14,364 nucleotides of DNA from JAWWPG01 sp033850885 (GTDB lineage: Bacteria > Actinomycetota > Actinomycetes > Propionibacteriales > Nocardioidaceae): assembly GCA_033850885.1 (NCBI GenBank), contig JAWWPG010000051.1, positions 1 through 14,364 of the forward strand. The letters are read 5' to 3'. The notes under the pieces are model-generated. The model did no database searches and was not told the DNA's origin. It saw only the letters and a program-made list of their open reading frames with translations. A program made the position numbers and the translations under genes. Shown here piece after piece: positions 7,808 to 13,955 of this stretch (position 1 is the stretch's first letter; every line of letters starts with the position of its first letter).

Positions 7808-8783
7808 CGGGGGAGGGGTCCGCTCCGGGCCTGCCACGTCGCCCGTCACGGCGCCGTTCGGCAGCCCCGCGCCAACCACCGACGGGTAGGTCGAACTTGG
7901 CGACGAGCCGGTCCGCGAACGGGGCCAGCCGCAGCCGGGCCAGCCGAACCGGCTGGTCGCTCTTCGTCGCCTCGATCCGGGCTCCCGGGGGAAGCCCGAT
8001 CATCCGCCTGCCGTCGCACCACAGGACCCCTCCCCCTTCGGTGCCCGTCAGCACCTCGATCGCGAGCTTGGAGTCGGGCCCGATGACGAGCGGCCTCGCA
8101 AAGAGCGCATGCGCACTGAGCGGGACCAGCAGCATCGCCTCGACCTGCGGCCAGACGACCGGGCCGCCGGCGCTGAACGCGTAGGCCGTCGACCCTGTGG
8201 GCGTCGCGAACACCACACCGTCGCAACCCCAGCGGGAAAGTGGCCGGTCATCCACCTCGACGACCACCTCGATCATCCGCTCCCGCGCCGCCTTCTCGAC
8301 GCTCGCCTCGTTGAGCGCCCAGCCCCGGTAGCGGATAGCGCCGCCCAGGACGACCGCAACCTCGATGGTGAGGCGCTCCTCGACGACGTACGAACGCTCG
8401 ACGACCGCGTTGACCGTTGCCTCGAGGTCGTCGGTCTCCGCCTCCGCGAGGAAACCCACATGGCCCAGGTTGATGCCGAGGACCGGGGTGCCCGTCGGAC
8501 GGGTGATCTCAGCCGCCCGCAGGATCGTCCCGTCGCCGCCGACCGCCACCGCGATCTCGCAGCCCGTACCCGGCTCCTCGCCGGCAGGCACGACCACGGC
8601 CCGCCCGGTACCGAGCTCGGCCGCCTCGTCGACGAGCACACGCACGCGGATACCGCCCTCGGTCAGCCGCTTGATGATCTCACGGGCCACGTCGACCCCG
8701 GCTGGACGGCCGGTGTGGGTGACGAGGAGCACGCTGCGCTCCCCGCCGTCGCCGAGCGGCGCCCGGACTGCCTCGGTGGTCAC
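7800..8783 (-). CDS. nadK: NAD kinase
   Basis: 327 residues; phosphorylates NAD+ to NADP+ using ATP or polyphosphate in the cytoplasm. Hallmarks are GGDGT at 82-86 (phosphate-binding loop and catalytic Asp), GINLGHVGFL (103-112), Asn158-Glu159 in the NE/D motif, and TPTGSTAYAFSAGGP (194-208). An Arg/Pro/Asp-rich tail after about residue 303 is not part of the conserved core and makes the protein somewhat longer than usual. The GTG start has GAAGG about 9 bases upstream. The gap from tlyA is 12 bases and the 3' end overlaps recN by 8 bases. The tlyA-nadK-recN order is a widely conserved bacterial set. Confidence 0.97.
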   Translation of the reverse strand: MTTEAVRAPLGDGGERSVLLVTHTGRPAGVDVAREIIKRLTEGGIRVRVLVDEAAELGTGRAVVVPAGEEPGTGCEIAVAVGGDGTILRAAEITRPTGTPVLGINLGHVGFLAEAETDDLEATVNAVVERSYVVEERLTIEVAVVLGGAIRYRGWALNEASVEKAARERMIEVVVEVDDRPLSRWGCDGVVFATPTGSTAYAFSAGGPVVWPQVEAMLLVPLSAHALFARPLVIGPDSKLAIEVLTGTEGGGVLWCDGRRMIGLPPGARIEATKSDQPVRLARLRLAPFADRLVAKFDLPVGGWRGAAERRRDGRRGRPGADPSPDA

Positions 8784-8795
8784 GGGTCTACCTTC

Positions 8796-9602
8796 TCACT
8801 GGGGACCGGCAGAGACGACCGAACGCACCTCCGTGGGGTCGGCCGGCGCGGCGCCGCGGCGCAGCCACAGGAAGTACTCCACGTTCCCCGACGGACCCGG
8901 GAGCGGGCTGGCACAGCACCCGCTCACGCCGAACCCCAGCGTGGCCGCCGTTGCAGCGACGGTGAGTACGGCGTCCACGCGGGCCGGCGGGTCCCGAACG
9001 ACTCCACCCTTGCCGAGCCGGCTCTTGCCGACCTCGAACTGAGGCTTGACCATCAGCAGCAGGTCGGCGTCATCGGTGGCCACGGCGGCCAGGGCTGGTA
9101 GCACCGTCGTGAGGGAGATGAACGACAGGTCTGCGACCACCAGCTGCGGGCGCGCCGGCATCGACTCGGCCACCAGGTCACGCACGTTCGTGCGGTCCAG
9201 GACGGTGACCCGGGGATCCTGACGCAGCTGCCACGCGAGCTGGCCGTAGCCGACGTCGACGGCAACGACAGCGGCGACGCCGTGGCGAAGAAGCACGTCG
9301 GTGAACCCACCGGTCGATGCACCGGCGTCGAGCGCCACCCGCCCCGCGACCACCAGACCCCGGGGGACGAACTCGTCGAGGGCGCCGGCCAGCTTGTGCC
9401 CTCCCCGCGAGGCGTACTGCGGATCTCGCGGGTCGTCGACAACCACCACTGCGGCGTCCGTCGTGACTGCCGTTGCCGACTTGGTCGCTGACGAGCCGGC
9501 CACGGTCACCCGGCCGGCCGCGATCAGCCGGGCCGCATGGTCACGGCTGCTGGCCAGACCCCGCCTGACCAGCTCGGCATCGAGCCGCTGACGTCGGGGC
9601 AC
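8796..9602 (-). CDS. tlyA: TlyA, 16S/23S rRNA 2'-O-methyltransferase
   Basis: 268 residues. The N-terminal S4 RNA-binding domain (about 4-60) begins QRLDAELVRRGLASSRDHAA. The FtsJ-like methyltransferase domain has the SAM-binding loop LDAGASTGGFTDVLL (91-105) and the K-D-K-E catalytic set at Lys70 (SRGGHK), Asp158 (VVADLSFISL), Lys186 (MVKPQFEVGK) and Glu242 (GNVEYFLWL). Known members methylate C1409 of 16S and C1920 of 23S rRNA, and their loss gives capreomycin/viomycin resistance. The full S4 domain fits the type that acts on both subunits. The linker that reads RxWV in M. tuberculosis is PQYA here (61-64). The GTG start lies 6 bases after the preceding stop, whose TAG overlaps an AGGT that could serve as ribosome site. 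Confidence 0.95.
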   Translation of the reverse strand: MPRRQRLDAELVRRGLASSRDHAARLIAAGRVTVAGSSATKSATAVTTDAAVVVVDDPRDPQYASRGGHKLAGALDEFVPRGLVVAGRVALDAGASTGGFTDVLLRHGVAAVVAVDVGYGQLAWQLRQDPRVTVLDRTNVRDLVAESMPARPQLVVADLSFISLTTVLPALAAVATDDADLLLMVKPQFEVGKSRLGKGGVVRDPPARVDAVLTVAATAATLGFGVSGCCASPLPGPSGNVEYFLWLRRGAAPADPTEVRSVVSAGPQ

Positions 9603-9608
9603 GGCGAC

Positions 9609-9821
9609 CTACGACGCAGGAGGAGGTGCCGAACCGTCGTCGGCGATGTTCTCGGTGTCCAGGACGGCCGCGAGCGACGCGTGCATCTCGGTGAACGCGT
9701 CGAGCTGCGCCTCGAGCCCCAGGTCGTCGAGGTCGCCGAGCCGGGCAACGACGGCGTCGACCCGGTCGTCGCCGGTCGTCGGGCGGTCGTCGCGGTCTGC
9801 CGTCATGTGCTGCTCCGTCAC
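9609..9821 (-). CDS. Small conserved acidic protein between tlyA and the HAD phosphatase gene
   Basis: 70 residues, strongly acidic, with one likely helical stretch (DDRVDAVVARLGDLDDLGLE, then AQLDAFTEMHASLAAVLDT, residues about 18-56) and a low-complexity C-terminus ending in Pro, Ala and Ser. There is no membrane segment and no Cys. The regular hydrophobic spacing suggests a helical hairpin or dimer. In M. tuberculosis a small hypothetical gene (Rv1693) occupies this same place, so it is probably a real conserved gene of unknown function. The GTG start at 9821 is chosen over the ATG at 9806 because AGGAGG lies five bases upstream of the GTG. The much longer open frame reaching back to 10097 runs through the HAD gene and a tandem repeat and is not real. 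The stop is six bases before tlyA. Confidence 0.8.
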   Translation of the reverse strand: MTEQHMTADRDDRPTTGDDRVDAVVARLGDLDDLGLEAQLDAFTEMHASLAAVLDTENIADDGSAPPPAS

Positions 9822-9826
9822 CTTCT

Positions 9827-9832
9827 CCTCCT
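9827..9832 (-). promoter_or_regulatory. Strong Shine-Dalgarno of the small acidic gene
   Basis: AGGAGG on the minus strand, five bases before the GTG at 9821. It is the best ribosome binding site in the block and decides the start of the 70-residue gene. Confidence 0.75.
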
Positions 9833-9870
9833 GCTGCCAGGATCGCATTGGGTGCGCCTGATCGTGCCCC

Positions 9871-9921
9871 GGTCCGGCCCGTGTCGTGGTCCGGCCCGTG
9901 TCGTGGTCCGGCAAGTGTCGC
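9871..9921. repeat. 17-bp tandem repeat, three copies
   Basis: The + strand unit is GGTCCGGCCCGTGTCGT. Copies 9871-9887 and 9888-9904 are identical. The third, 9905-9921 (GGTCCGGCAAGTGTCGC), differs at three bases. The array fills most of the 115-base gap between the HAD stop and the small acidic gene, so it would lie in the untranslated message between them. Seventeen is not a multiple of three, as expected for noncoding DNA. Confidence 0.95.
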
Positions 9922-9936
9922 ACGCGAGCCCGGCGG

Positions 9937-10983
9937 TCATGGCAGTCGCAACGCGGCACTGGCCGCGCCGATGTCGAGGTCCCCCTCCGTCTGCTTGGGC
10001 GGCAGGTCGTCGTACCAGGACCAGGCGGCGGACACGACGGCCCGCAGGCCGGCGTTCCGGTCGGCGCCGGTCGTCTCGACCTCCAGGGCTGCGTCATGGA
10101 CCGTCACCGACCAGCCGCCGAGCTGCCACGAGTCTTCACGGCGCGCCGGTGCCGCGTGCTCGGCCAGCAGCCCCCCCAGGGTCCAGGCGACGTACGTCGG
10201 GCGTTGTTCTGCGCCGGCTCGGCACAGCGCCGCGAGGTCGGTGACCCCGGTCATCACAAGGAGCGAGTGTGCACCGCACGTGTTGGCGCCCTCGATGTCG
10301 GTGTCGAGCCGGTCGCCGACGACGATCGGGTGCTCGGCGCCGATCCGCGTGATGGTCTCGTCGAACAGCGGGCGGTGGGGCTTGCCCGCCACCACGTCGG
10401 GAGCATGCCCCACGGCTGACGCGACGGCGCCGACGAGCGTGCCGTTGCCGGGCGCGATCCCGTCCGCGGTGGGGATCGTCAGGTCGAGGTTCGAGGCCAC
10501 CCATGGCACCCCGCTCGTGACGACGTAGGACGCTTCGGCCAGCTGGCGCCACCCGACGTCGGGATGGAAACCCTGGACGACCGCCGATGGTGAGTCAGCG
10601 GCGCTGTGCACCGGTCGGAGGCCGAGCTCGCGGAGCGCGACGTCGAGGCCCTCCCCCCCGACGACGAGCACGGCCGAGCCCTTCTCCACCCGCGTGGAGA
10701 CCTCGCGGGCTGCGGCCTGCGCGGAGGTCACGACGTCGGTCGTCTCAGCCTGGACGCCGAGCTCACGGAGCTGGGCAGCCACCGCCTCCGGGGTACGGGC
10801 CGCGTTGTTCGTGACGAAAGCGAGCTTCATGCCGGCGCTGCGCACTCGCTCGAGCAGGTCGGACACCCCGTCGATGGCCGTTCCCCCGCGATACACGACT
10901 CCGTCCAGGTCGAGCATCGCGCAGTCGTAGACGGCTGGCAGGGGCGCACCGGAGGCTCTGAGTCCCGCGTGCTTCGCTGTCAC
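9937..10983 (-). CDS. HAD-superfamily (type IIA, NagD-like) phosphatase, probable glycerol 3-phosphate phosphatase
   Basis: 348 residues. The HAD motifs are complete: motif I DLDGVVYRGG with Asp25 and Asp27, motif II FVTNNAAR with Thr58, Lys201 in VAGKPHRPLFDE, and motif IV VVGDRLDTDIEGA with Asp224 and Asp228. The C2A cap lies between motifs II and III, as in NagD/PGP-type enzymes. The C-terminal part (about 265-345, SWQLGGWSVTVHDAALEVE) is an extra domain, as reported for the mycobacterial homologue Rv1692. That enzyme removes phosphate from D,L-glycerol 3-phosphate in lipid head-group recycling; the same substrate here is inferred from family and gene order. The GTG start at 10983 is chosen for its nearby AAGGGGAG and position ahead of motif I. 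The gene diverges from DUF1015 with 49 bases between starts. Confidence 0.88.
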   Translation of the reverse strand: MTAKHAGLRASGAPLPAVYDCAMLDLDGVVYRGGTAIDGVSDLLERVRSAGMKLAFVTNNAARTPEAVAAQLRELGVQAETTDVVTSAQAAAREVSTRVEKGSAVLVVGGEGLDVALRELGLRPVHSAADSPSAVVQGFHPDVGWRQLAEASYVVTSGVPWVASNLDLTIPTADGIAPGNGTLVGAVASAVGHAPDVVAGKPHRPLFDETITRIGAEHPIVVGDRLDTDIEGANTCGAHSLLVMTGVTDLAALCRAGAEQRPTYVAWTLGGLLAEHAAPARREDSWQLGGWSVTVHDAALEVETTGADRNAGLRAVVSAAWSWYDDLPPKQTEGDLDIGAASAALRLP

Positions 10984-11021
10984 GGCTCCCCTTACGTGTG
11001 TGGATCGCTTCGTTGTCGCCG

Positions 11022-11027
11022 TACGAT
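11022..11027 (+). promoter_or_regulatory. Candidate -10 element giving a leaderless DUF1015 mRNA
   Basis: TACGAT matches TANNNT and ends five bases before the GTG at 11033, so transcription would begin at or next to the start codon. No Shine-Dalgarno sequence precedes this GTG, which fits a leaderless message, a common arrangement in actinobacteria. The -35 region is weak (TGTGGA at a 17-base spacing). Confidence 0.45.
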
Positions 11028-11032
11028 GCAGC

Positions 11033-12280
11033 GTGACCGAACCGGAGGAGCATGCCACGGGCAAGCTGAGACTGCGCCCGTTCCCGGCGATGCGGTTCAA
11101 CCCCGAGGTCGTCGAGGACATCGGTGAGGTGACGTGTCCACCGTACGACGTGATGGACCGCGCCATGATCGAGGATCTGCTCAGCACCCACCCCCGCAAC
11201 ATCGTGCGACTCATTCTGCCCCGGCTGGTCGGCGAGCCGCTCGGCGCCGACAACCCCTATGTCATGGCGGCCAAGAGGTTGGAGAGGTGGCGCCGTCACC
11301 GGATCCTCGTGACCGATCCCGAACCTGGGCTGTACGTGTACGAGTACGGCGATGCCCGGCACCACGTGTGCGGGATCGTCGGGGCGCTCGAGCTCCGCAA
11401 GCCGAGCCGCCGGGTGGTCCTGCCCCATGAGGACGTCATCCCGGCCATCGTCGCCGACCGGCTCGCGATGATCGTCGCCACCCGCGCCAACCTGGAGCCG
11501 ATCCTGCTCGCGTACGACGGCGACCAGGCGACCAGCGCGGCAATCACCGAAGCTCGTCAGCAGCGGCCGTTGACGGATGTCACCGTGAACGACGGAACCT
11601 ACCATCGCGTCTGGTCGATTTCCGACACCGCGACGCTGCACCAGATCAGGGACGCCCTCCGGCCGCACCACGCCCTGATCGCCGACGGCCACCACCGGTA
11701 CGCGATGTACCAGCAGCTTCGCGGCCGGCATCGGGCGGTCGGGGACGGCAAAGGACCTTGGGACCGGGGACTGGCTTTGCTGATCGACCAGTCGGAGTTC
11801 CCGCTGGAGCTCGGGGCGATCCACCGCAGCATCGCCGAGATCGCGCTGTCGGCGCTGATGATCCCGTCGGGGTTCGAGGTCGTCGAGACGCGCAGCCTGC
11901 TGGGCGAGCTTCCACACCCTCCGAGGCATCCTGGCGAGCTCGTGCTCACCGACGGCTCGGTGGAGCAGACCCTCCGGCTGCCCCGAGCCAGCGGTCTCGC
12001 CGTCACCGATGTCGAGCGGCTCCACAACGAGCTGCTGCCCGCCTGGTCGGTCACCGAGGACCGGATCGGGTACCACCACACGGTTCCCCAGACTCTCCAC
12101 AGCCTTCTCCAGGAGGACGGGGTCGGGGTCCTGCTGCACCCCACGACGGTCGCCGAGGTGATGGCAGTCGCCCGCGCCGGCAACGTGATGCCGCGCAAGT
12201 CCACGTCGTTCGGCCCCAAGCCCCGGATGGGACTTGTCATGCGGGCCTTCGACGACGAGACCGGTCGGGATTCGGGATGA
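11033..12280 (+). CDS. DUF1015 family protein
   Basis: 415 residues, full length for the family. Conserved blocks seen are LRLRPFPAMRFNPE near the N-terminus, CPPYDVM (about 35-41), HPRNIVRLILP (about 53-63), LPHEDV, ADGHHRYAMYQQL (mid-protein), and MPRKSTSFGPKPRMGLVM near the C-terminus. There is no membrane segment or signal peptide, so it is probably cytoplasmic. I know of no firmly established function. The ADGHHRY block recalls the Gly-x-His-Arg loop of ParB/sulfiredoxin-like folds, but this is only a resemblance. It is the only plus-strand gene and is divergent from the HAD gene. I prefer the GTG at 11033 because of the promoter position; an in-frame GTG at 11000 would add 11 unconserved residues. 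The stop faces the SSB-like gene 31 bases away with no clear shared terminator. Confidence 0.87.
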   Translation: MTEPEEHATGKLRLRPFPAMRFNPEVVEDIGEVTCPPYDVMDRAMIEDLLSTHPRNIVRLILPRLVGEPLGADNPYVMAAKRLERWRRHRILVTDPEPGLYVYEYGDARHHVCGIVGALELRKPSRRVVLPHEDVIPAIVADRLAMIVATRANLEPILLAYDGDQATSAAITEARQQRPLTDVTVNDGTYHRVWSISDTATLHQIRDALRPHHALIADGHHRYAMYQQLRGRHRAVGDGKGPWDRGLALLIDQSEFPLELGAIHRSIAEIALSALMIPSGFEVVETRSLLGELPHPPRHPGELVLTDGSVEQTLRLPRASGLAVTDVERLHNELLPAWSVTEDRIGYHHTVPQTLHSLLQEDGVGVLLHPTTVAEVMAVARAGNVMPRKSTSFGPKPRMGLVMRAFDDETGRDSG

Positions 12281-12311
12281 CGCTCTCACTGCTCGGCTGG
12301 CGGCCGGCAGG

Positions 12312-12689
12312 TCAGCTGTCGGCAGGCAGCCGCCGGGCCCGGCTTACCTCGACCTCGACCCGGCTTGCCGGACTGCCGTCGACCCGGCGGTAGAACCGAC
12401 GCCTGATGGCCCCCTCGAGGTACACGCGGTCGCCCGGCTGCCAATGCCGGATGGCGCGTTGGGCTCGAGCCGTCCACGCGACGCAGTCGATCGCGTCGAC
12501 ACGCTGCTTCGAGCGGCTCAGCCCCGACCTGCCGCGCCGTGGCTGCTCGCGGTCGATGACGACCCGGGTCGTCATGATCGTGTCGCCGCTCGGCAGCCGT
12601 CGCTCGTCCGCCGGGATGGACACCCGTCCGCACAGCACCACCTCGTTGCGCACGGACCCGCGGGCGGCATCCGTAGCCACCTGTGTCAT
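12312..12689 (-). CDS. Short SSB-like single-stranded DNA-binding protein (OB fold)
   Basis: 125 residues. The OB-fold pattern of bacterial SSB is clear: RNEVVLCGRVS (14-24), LPSGDTIMTTRVVIDR (32-47), VDAIDCVAWTARAQRAIRHW (64-83), QPGDRVYLEGAIRRRFYR (84-101) and VEVEVSRARRL (111-121). It then stops at PADS, without the Gly/Pro-rich linker and acidic DDxIPF-type tip by which SSB recruits partner enzymes. The usual ssb gene sits beside rpsF and rpsR, so this is probably a second, specialised paralogue; short SSB-like proteins are common in actinobacteria and their role is unclear. The ATG start has GGAGG seven bases upstream (12701-12697). It lies 116 bases downstream of the TPR gene; that gap holds two DnaA-box-like sites. 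It is convergent with DUF1015. Confidence 0.85.
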   Translation of the reverse strand: MTQVATDAARGSVRNEVVLCGRVSIPADERRLPSGDTIMTTRVVIDREQPRRGRSGLSRSKQRVDAIDCVAWTARAQRAIRHWQPGDRVYLEGAIRRRFYRRVDGSPASRVEVEVSRARRLPADS

Positions 12690-12753
12690 CGCTCCACCTC
12701 CGGGCACCATCCTGGCCGGACGTTCCCCTTGGGGCTGGACGCGAAGAGGCAAC

Positions 12754-12791
12754 TGTGGACAAGAAACAGCGGTGGCTCCGGGTGTGGACGG
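12754..12791 (-). promoter_or_regulatory. Pair of DnaA-box-like sites upstream of the SSB-like gene
   Basis: Minus-strand TTGTCCACA at 12762-12754 equals the actinobacterial (Streptomyces) DnaA-box consensus. CCGTCCACA at 12791-12783 fits the looser form. Both have the same orientation and start 29 bases apart, within the 116-base gap before the SSB-like start. Binding is inferred from pattern only. Confidence 0.45.
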
Positions 12792-12805
12792 GCGCGATGG
12801 TTCGC

Positions 12806-13609
12806 TCAGCGGCTGCCCGGGGCGTCCAGCTCGGCCACCCGCTCGGCGGCGTCGGTGACATCGTTGACGTCGACACCGGCGGCGCGCTCGAACCACTCTC
12901 GTGCCTGCTCGCGCTGGCCGTCGGCAAGCAGCGCCTCGGCATAGGCGTATCGAAGCCGAGGAGACCAGTCGGCGCGTGTCCGCGACCGTAGCTCGCGGCC
13001 TTCGAGCGTCCGGACCGCGGCACCGGTCTGACCGAGATCTCGTCGCGCCCCTGACTCGACGATCCGCATCTCGATCTGGCCGGACTCGTCAAGCGTCTCG
13101 ACGGCCGGATCCTTGGCCATCGCGAGTGCCCGGTCCGGGCGGCCGAGGGCGCGCTCGCAGTCGGCCATCATCGGCAGGTACAGCGGGTCGCCACTCATCC
13201 GGCGCGCCGCCTTGAGCTCCGACAGCGCATCCTTGAACCGTCCGGCTGCGTATGCCGCCTCGCCGCTCGCCTCCCGTACGACGGCCACTCTCGCCGCGCG
13301 AGCGCGAGCCGCCACGGTGTGTTCGTAGGCGGCCTCGGGGTCCGAGTCGATCAATCGGGAGGCGGCAACCAGATGGCGCGCCACCCGCAACGCCAGCTTC
13401 TCCGGCAGGGACTTCAGCTGGTTCGTGACGAACCGGTCGAGCTCCTTGCCGGTGATGTCATCCGGGATCGGCGGTCCGTCGTACCTGCGCTGCACCTCTG
13501 TCCGCTCGGCGGCAGGCAGCTCGTCGCGGCGCCAGCGCCCGGCGGTACTGCGTGGACGGGGAGGGGTTGACCGTGGGCCGCGTCCGCGGCCTGCCGCCCG
13601 ATCGCTCAC
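12806..13609 (-). CDS. Tetratricopeptide-repeat protein
   Basis: 267 residues. The N-terminus (1-45) is basic and disordered-looking (Arg, Pro, Gly). From about 55 it is all-helical, with TPR-like units such as EAAYAAGRFKDALSELKAARR (117-137), PMMADCERALGRPDRALAMA (146-165) and YAYAEALLADGQREQAREWFERAA (221-244). Small residues fall at the expected helix-packing positions. It has no signal peptide or membrane segment and is probably a cytoplasmic scaffold with an unknown partner. It matches the position of the mycobacterial TPR gene Rv1691 in this block, although here DUF1015 and the SSB-like gene lie between it and the HAD gene. The GTG start at 13609 has AAAGGG six bases upstream. The open frame continues to 13960 but would run through 5S rRNA, so that extension is rejected. 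It starts 73 bases after the rRNA terminator stem. Confidence 0.85.
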   Translation of the reverse strand: MSDRAAGRGRGPRSTPPRPRSTAGRWRRDELPAAERTEVQRRYDGPPIPDDITGKELDRFVTNQLKSLPEKLALRVARHLVAASRLIDSDPEAAYEHTVAARARAARVAVVREASGEAAYAAGRFKDALSELKAARRMSGDPLYLPMMADCERALGRPDRALAMAKDPAVETLDESGQIEMRIVESGARRDLGQTGAAVRTLEGRELRSRTRADWSPRLRYAYAEALLADGQREQAREWFERAAGVDVNDVTDAAERVAELDAPGSR

Positions 13610-13682
13610 CTGACGCCCTTTCTTCCTGCGCTCGTTCTCCGATCTCCCAACCACGCGGGCACGGCGCCGGGACCCCCCACGT

Positions 13683-13714
13683 GAATACGGGCCGCCCGAA
13701 GGCGGCCCGTATTC
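13683..13714 (-). terminator. rRNA operon terminator hairpin with UUCG loop
   Basis: A perfect 14-bp inverted repeat (13683-13696 with 13701-13714) separated by four bases. On the transcribed minus strand it reads GCCGCC-UUCG-GGCGGC at its top, a C(UUCG)G extra-stable tetraloop. It lies about six bases after the 3' end of 5S rRNA. No U-run follows; this is common for actinobacterial terminators. Confidence 0.88.
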
Positions 13715-13720
13715 GAAGAT

Positions 13721-13839
13721 GTCCGGCGACGTCCTACTCTCCCACACGCTCCCGCATGCAGTACCATCGGCGCAGAAGGGCTTAACTTCCAGGTTCGGAA
13801 TGGAGCTGGGTGTTTCCCCTTCGCCATGGTCGCCGAAAC
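13721..13839 (-). rRNA. rrf: 5S ribosomal RNA
   Basis: About 119 bases. The minus strand begins GTTTCGGCGACCATGGCG and carries the conserved loop sequences CACCCAGCTCCATTCCGAAC and GAAGTTAAGCCC, then ends GACGTCGCCGGAC, which pairs with the 5' end to close helix I. Ends are placed by that pairing and may be off by one or two bases. It lies after 23S in the usual rRNA operon order. Confidence 0.96.
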
Positions 13840-13885
13840 TCTCTTGAGATGTGGTGGCCGGCGCCGCACCGTCGGGCAGGGCACC

Positions 13886-13908
13886 GTTCCCGACCGTATC
13901 TCGGGAAC
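13886..13908 (-). other. Hairpin in the 23S-5S spacer
   Basis: GTTCCCGA and TCGGGAAC (8-bp perfect stem, 7-base loop) lie in the 116-base spacer. It is a plausible precursor-rRNA processing structure. No tRNA gene is seen in the spacer. Confidence 0.5.
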
Positions 13909-13955
13909 CGCATAGTGGACGCGAACAAATCGAAACAAACCTTGTGTGAGAAGAA

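Noticed and set aside
7808..7879. Longer RecN starting at 7879
   Set aside because: The extra 24 residues are Pro/Gly-rich, lie inside nadK and precede the universal MLEELRI start.
9871..9921. CRISPR array
   Set aside because: The copies are directly adjacent with no spacers, the unit is 17 bp, and no cas gene is present.
10763..12289. 508-codon open frame on the minus strand opposite DUF1015
   Set aside because: It is antisense to a clear family protein, low in conserved motifs, rich in Arg, Val, Asp and Gly as expected for shadow frames in GC-rich DNA, and it continues into a wrong frame of the HAD gene.
12281..12311. Shared bidirectional terminator between DUF1015 and the SSB-like gene
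   Set aside because: The 31 bases are GC-rich but contain no convincing inverted repeat or T-run.
13840..13955. tRNA gene in the 23S-5S spacer
   Set aside because: No cloverleaf or T-loop GTTCGA pattern in a tRNA context is seen; only an 8-bp hairpin is present.
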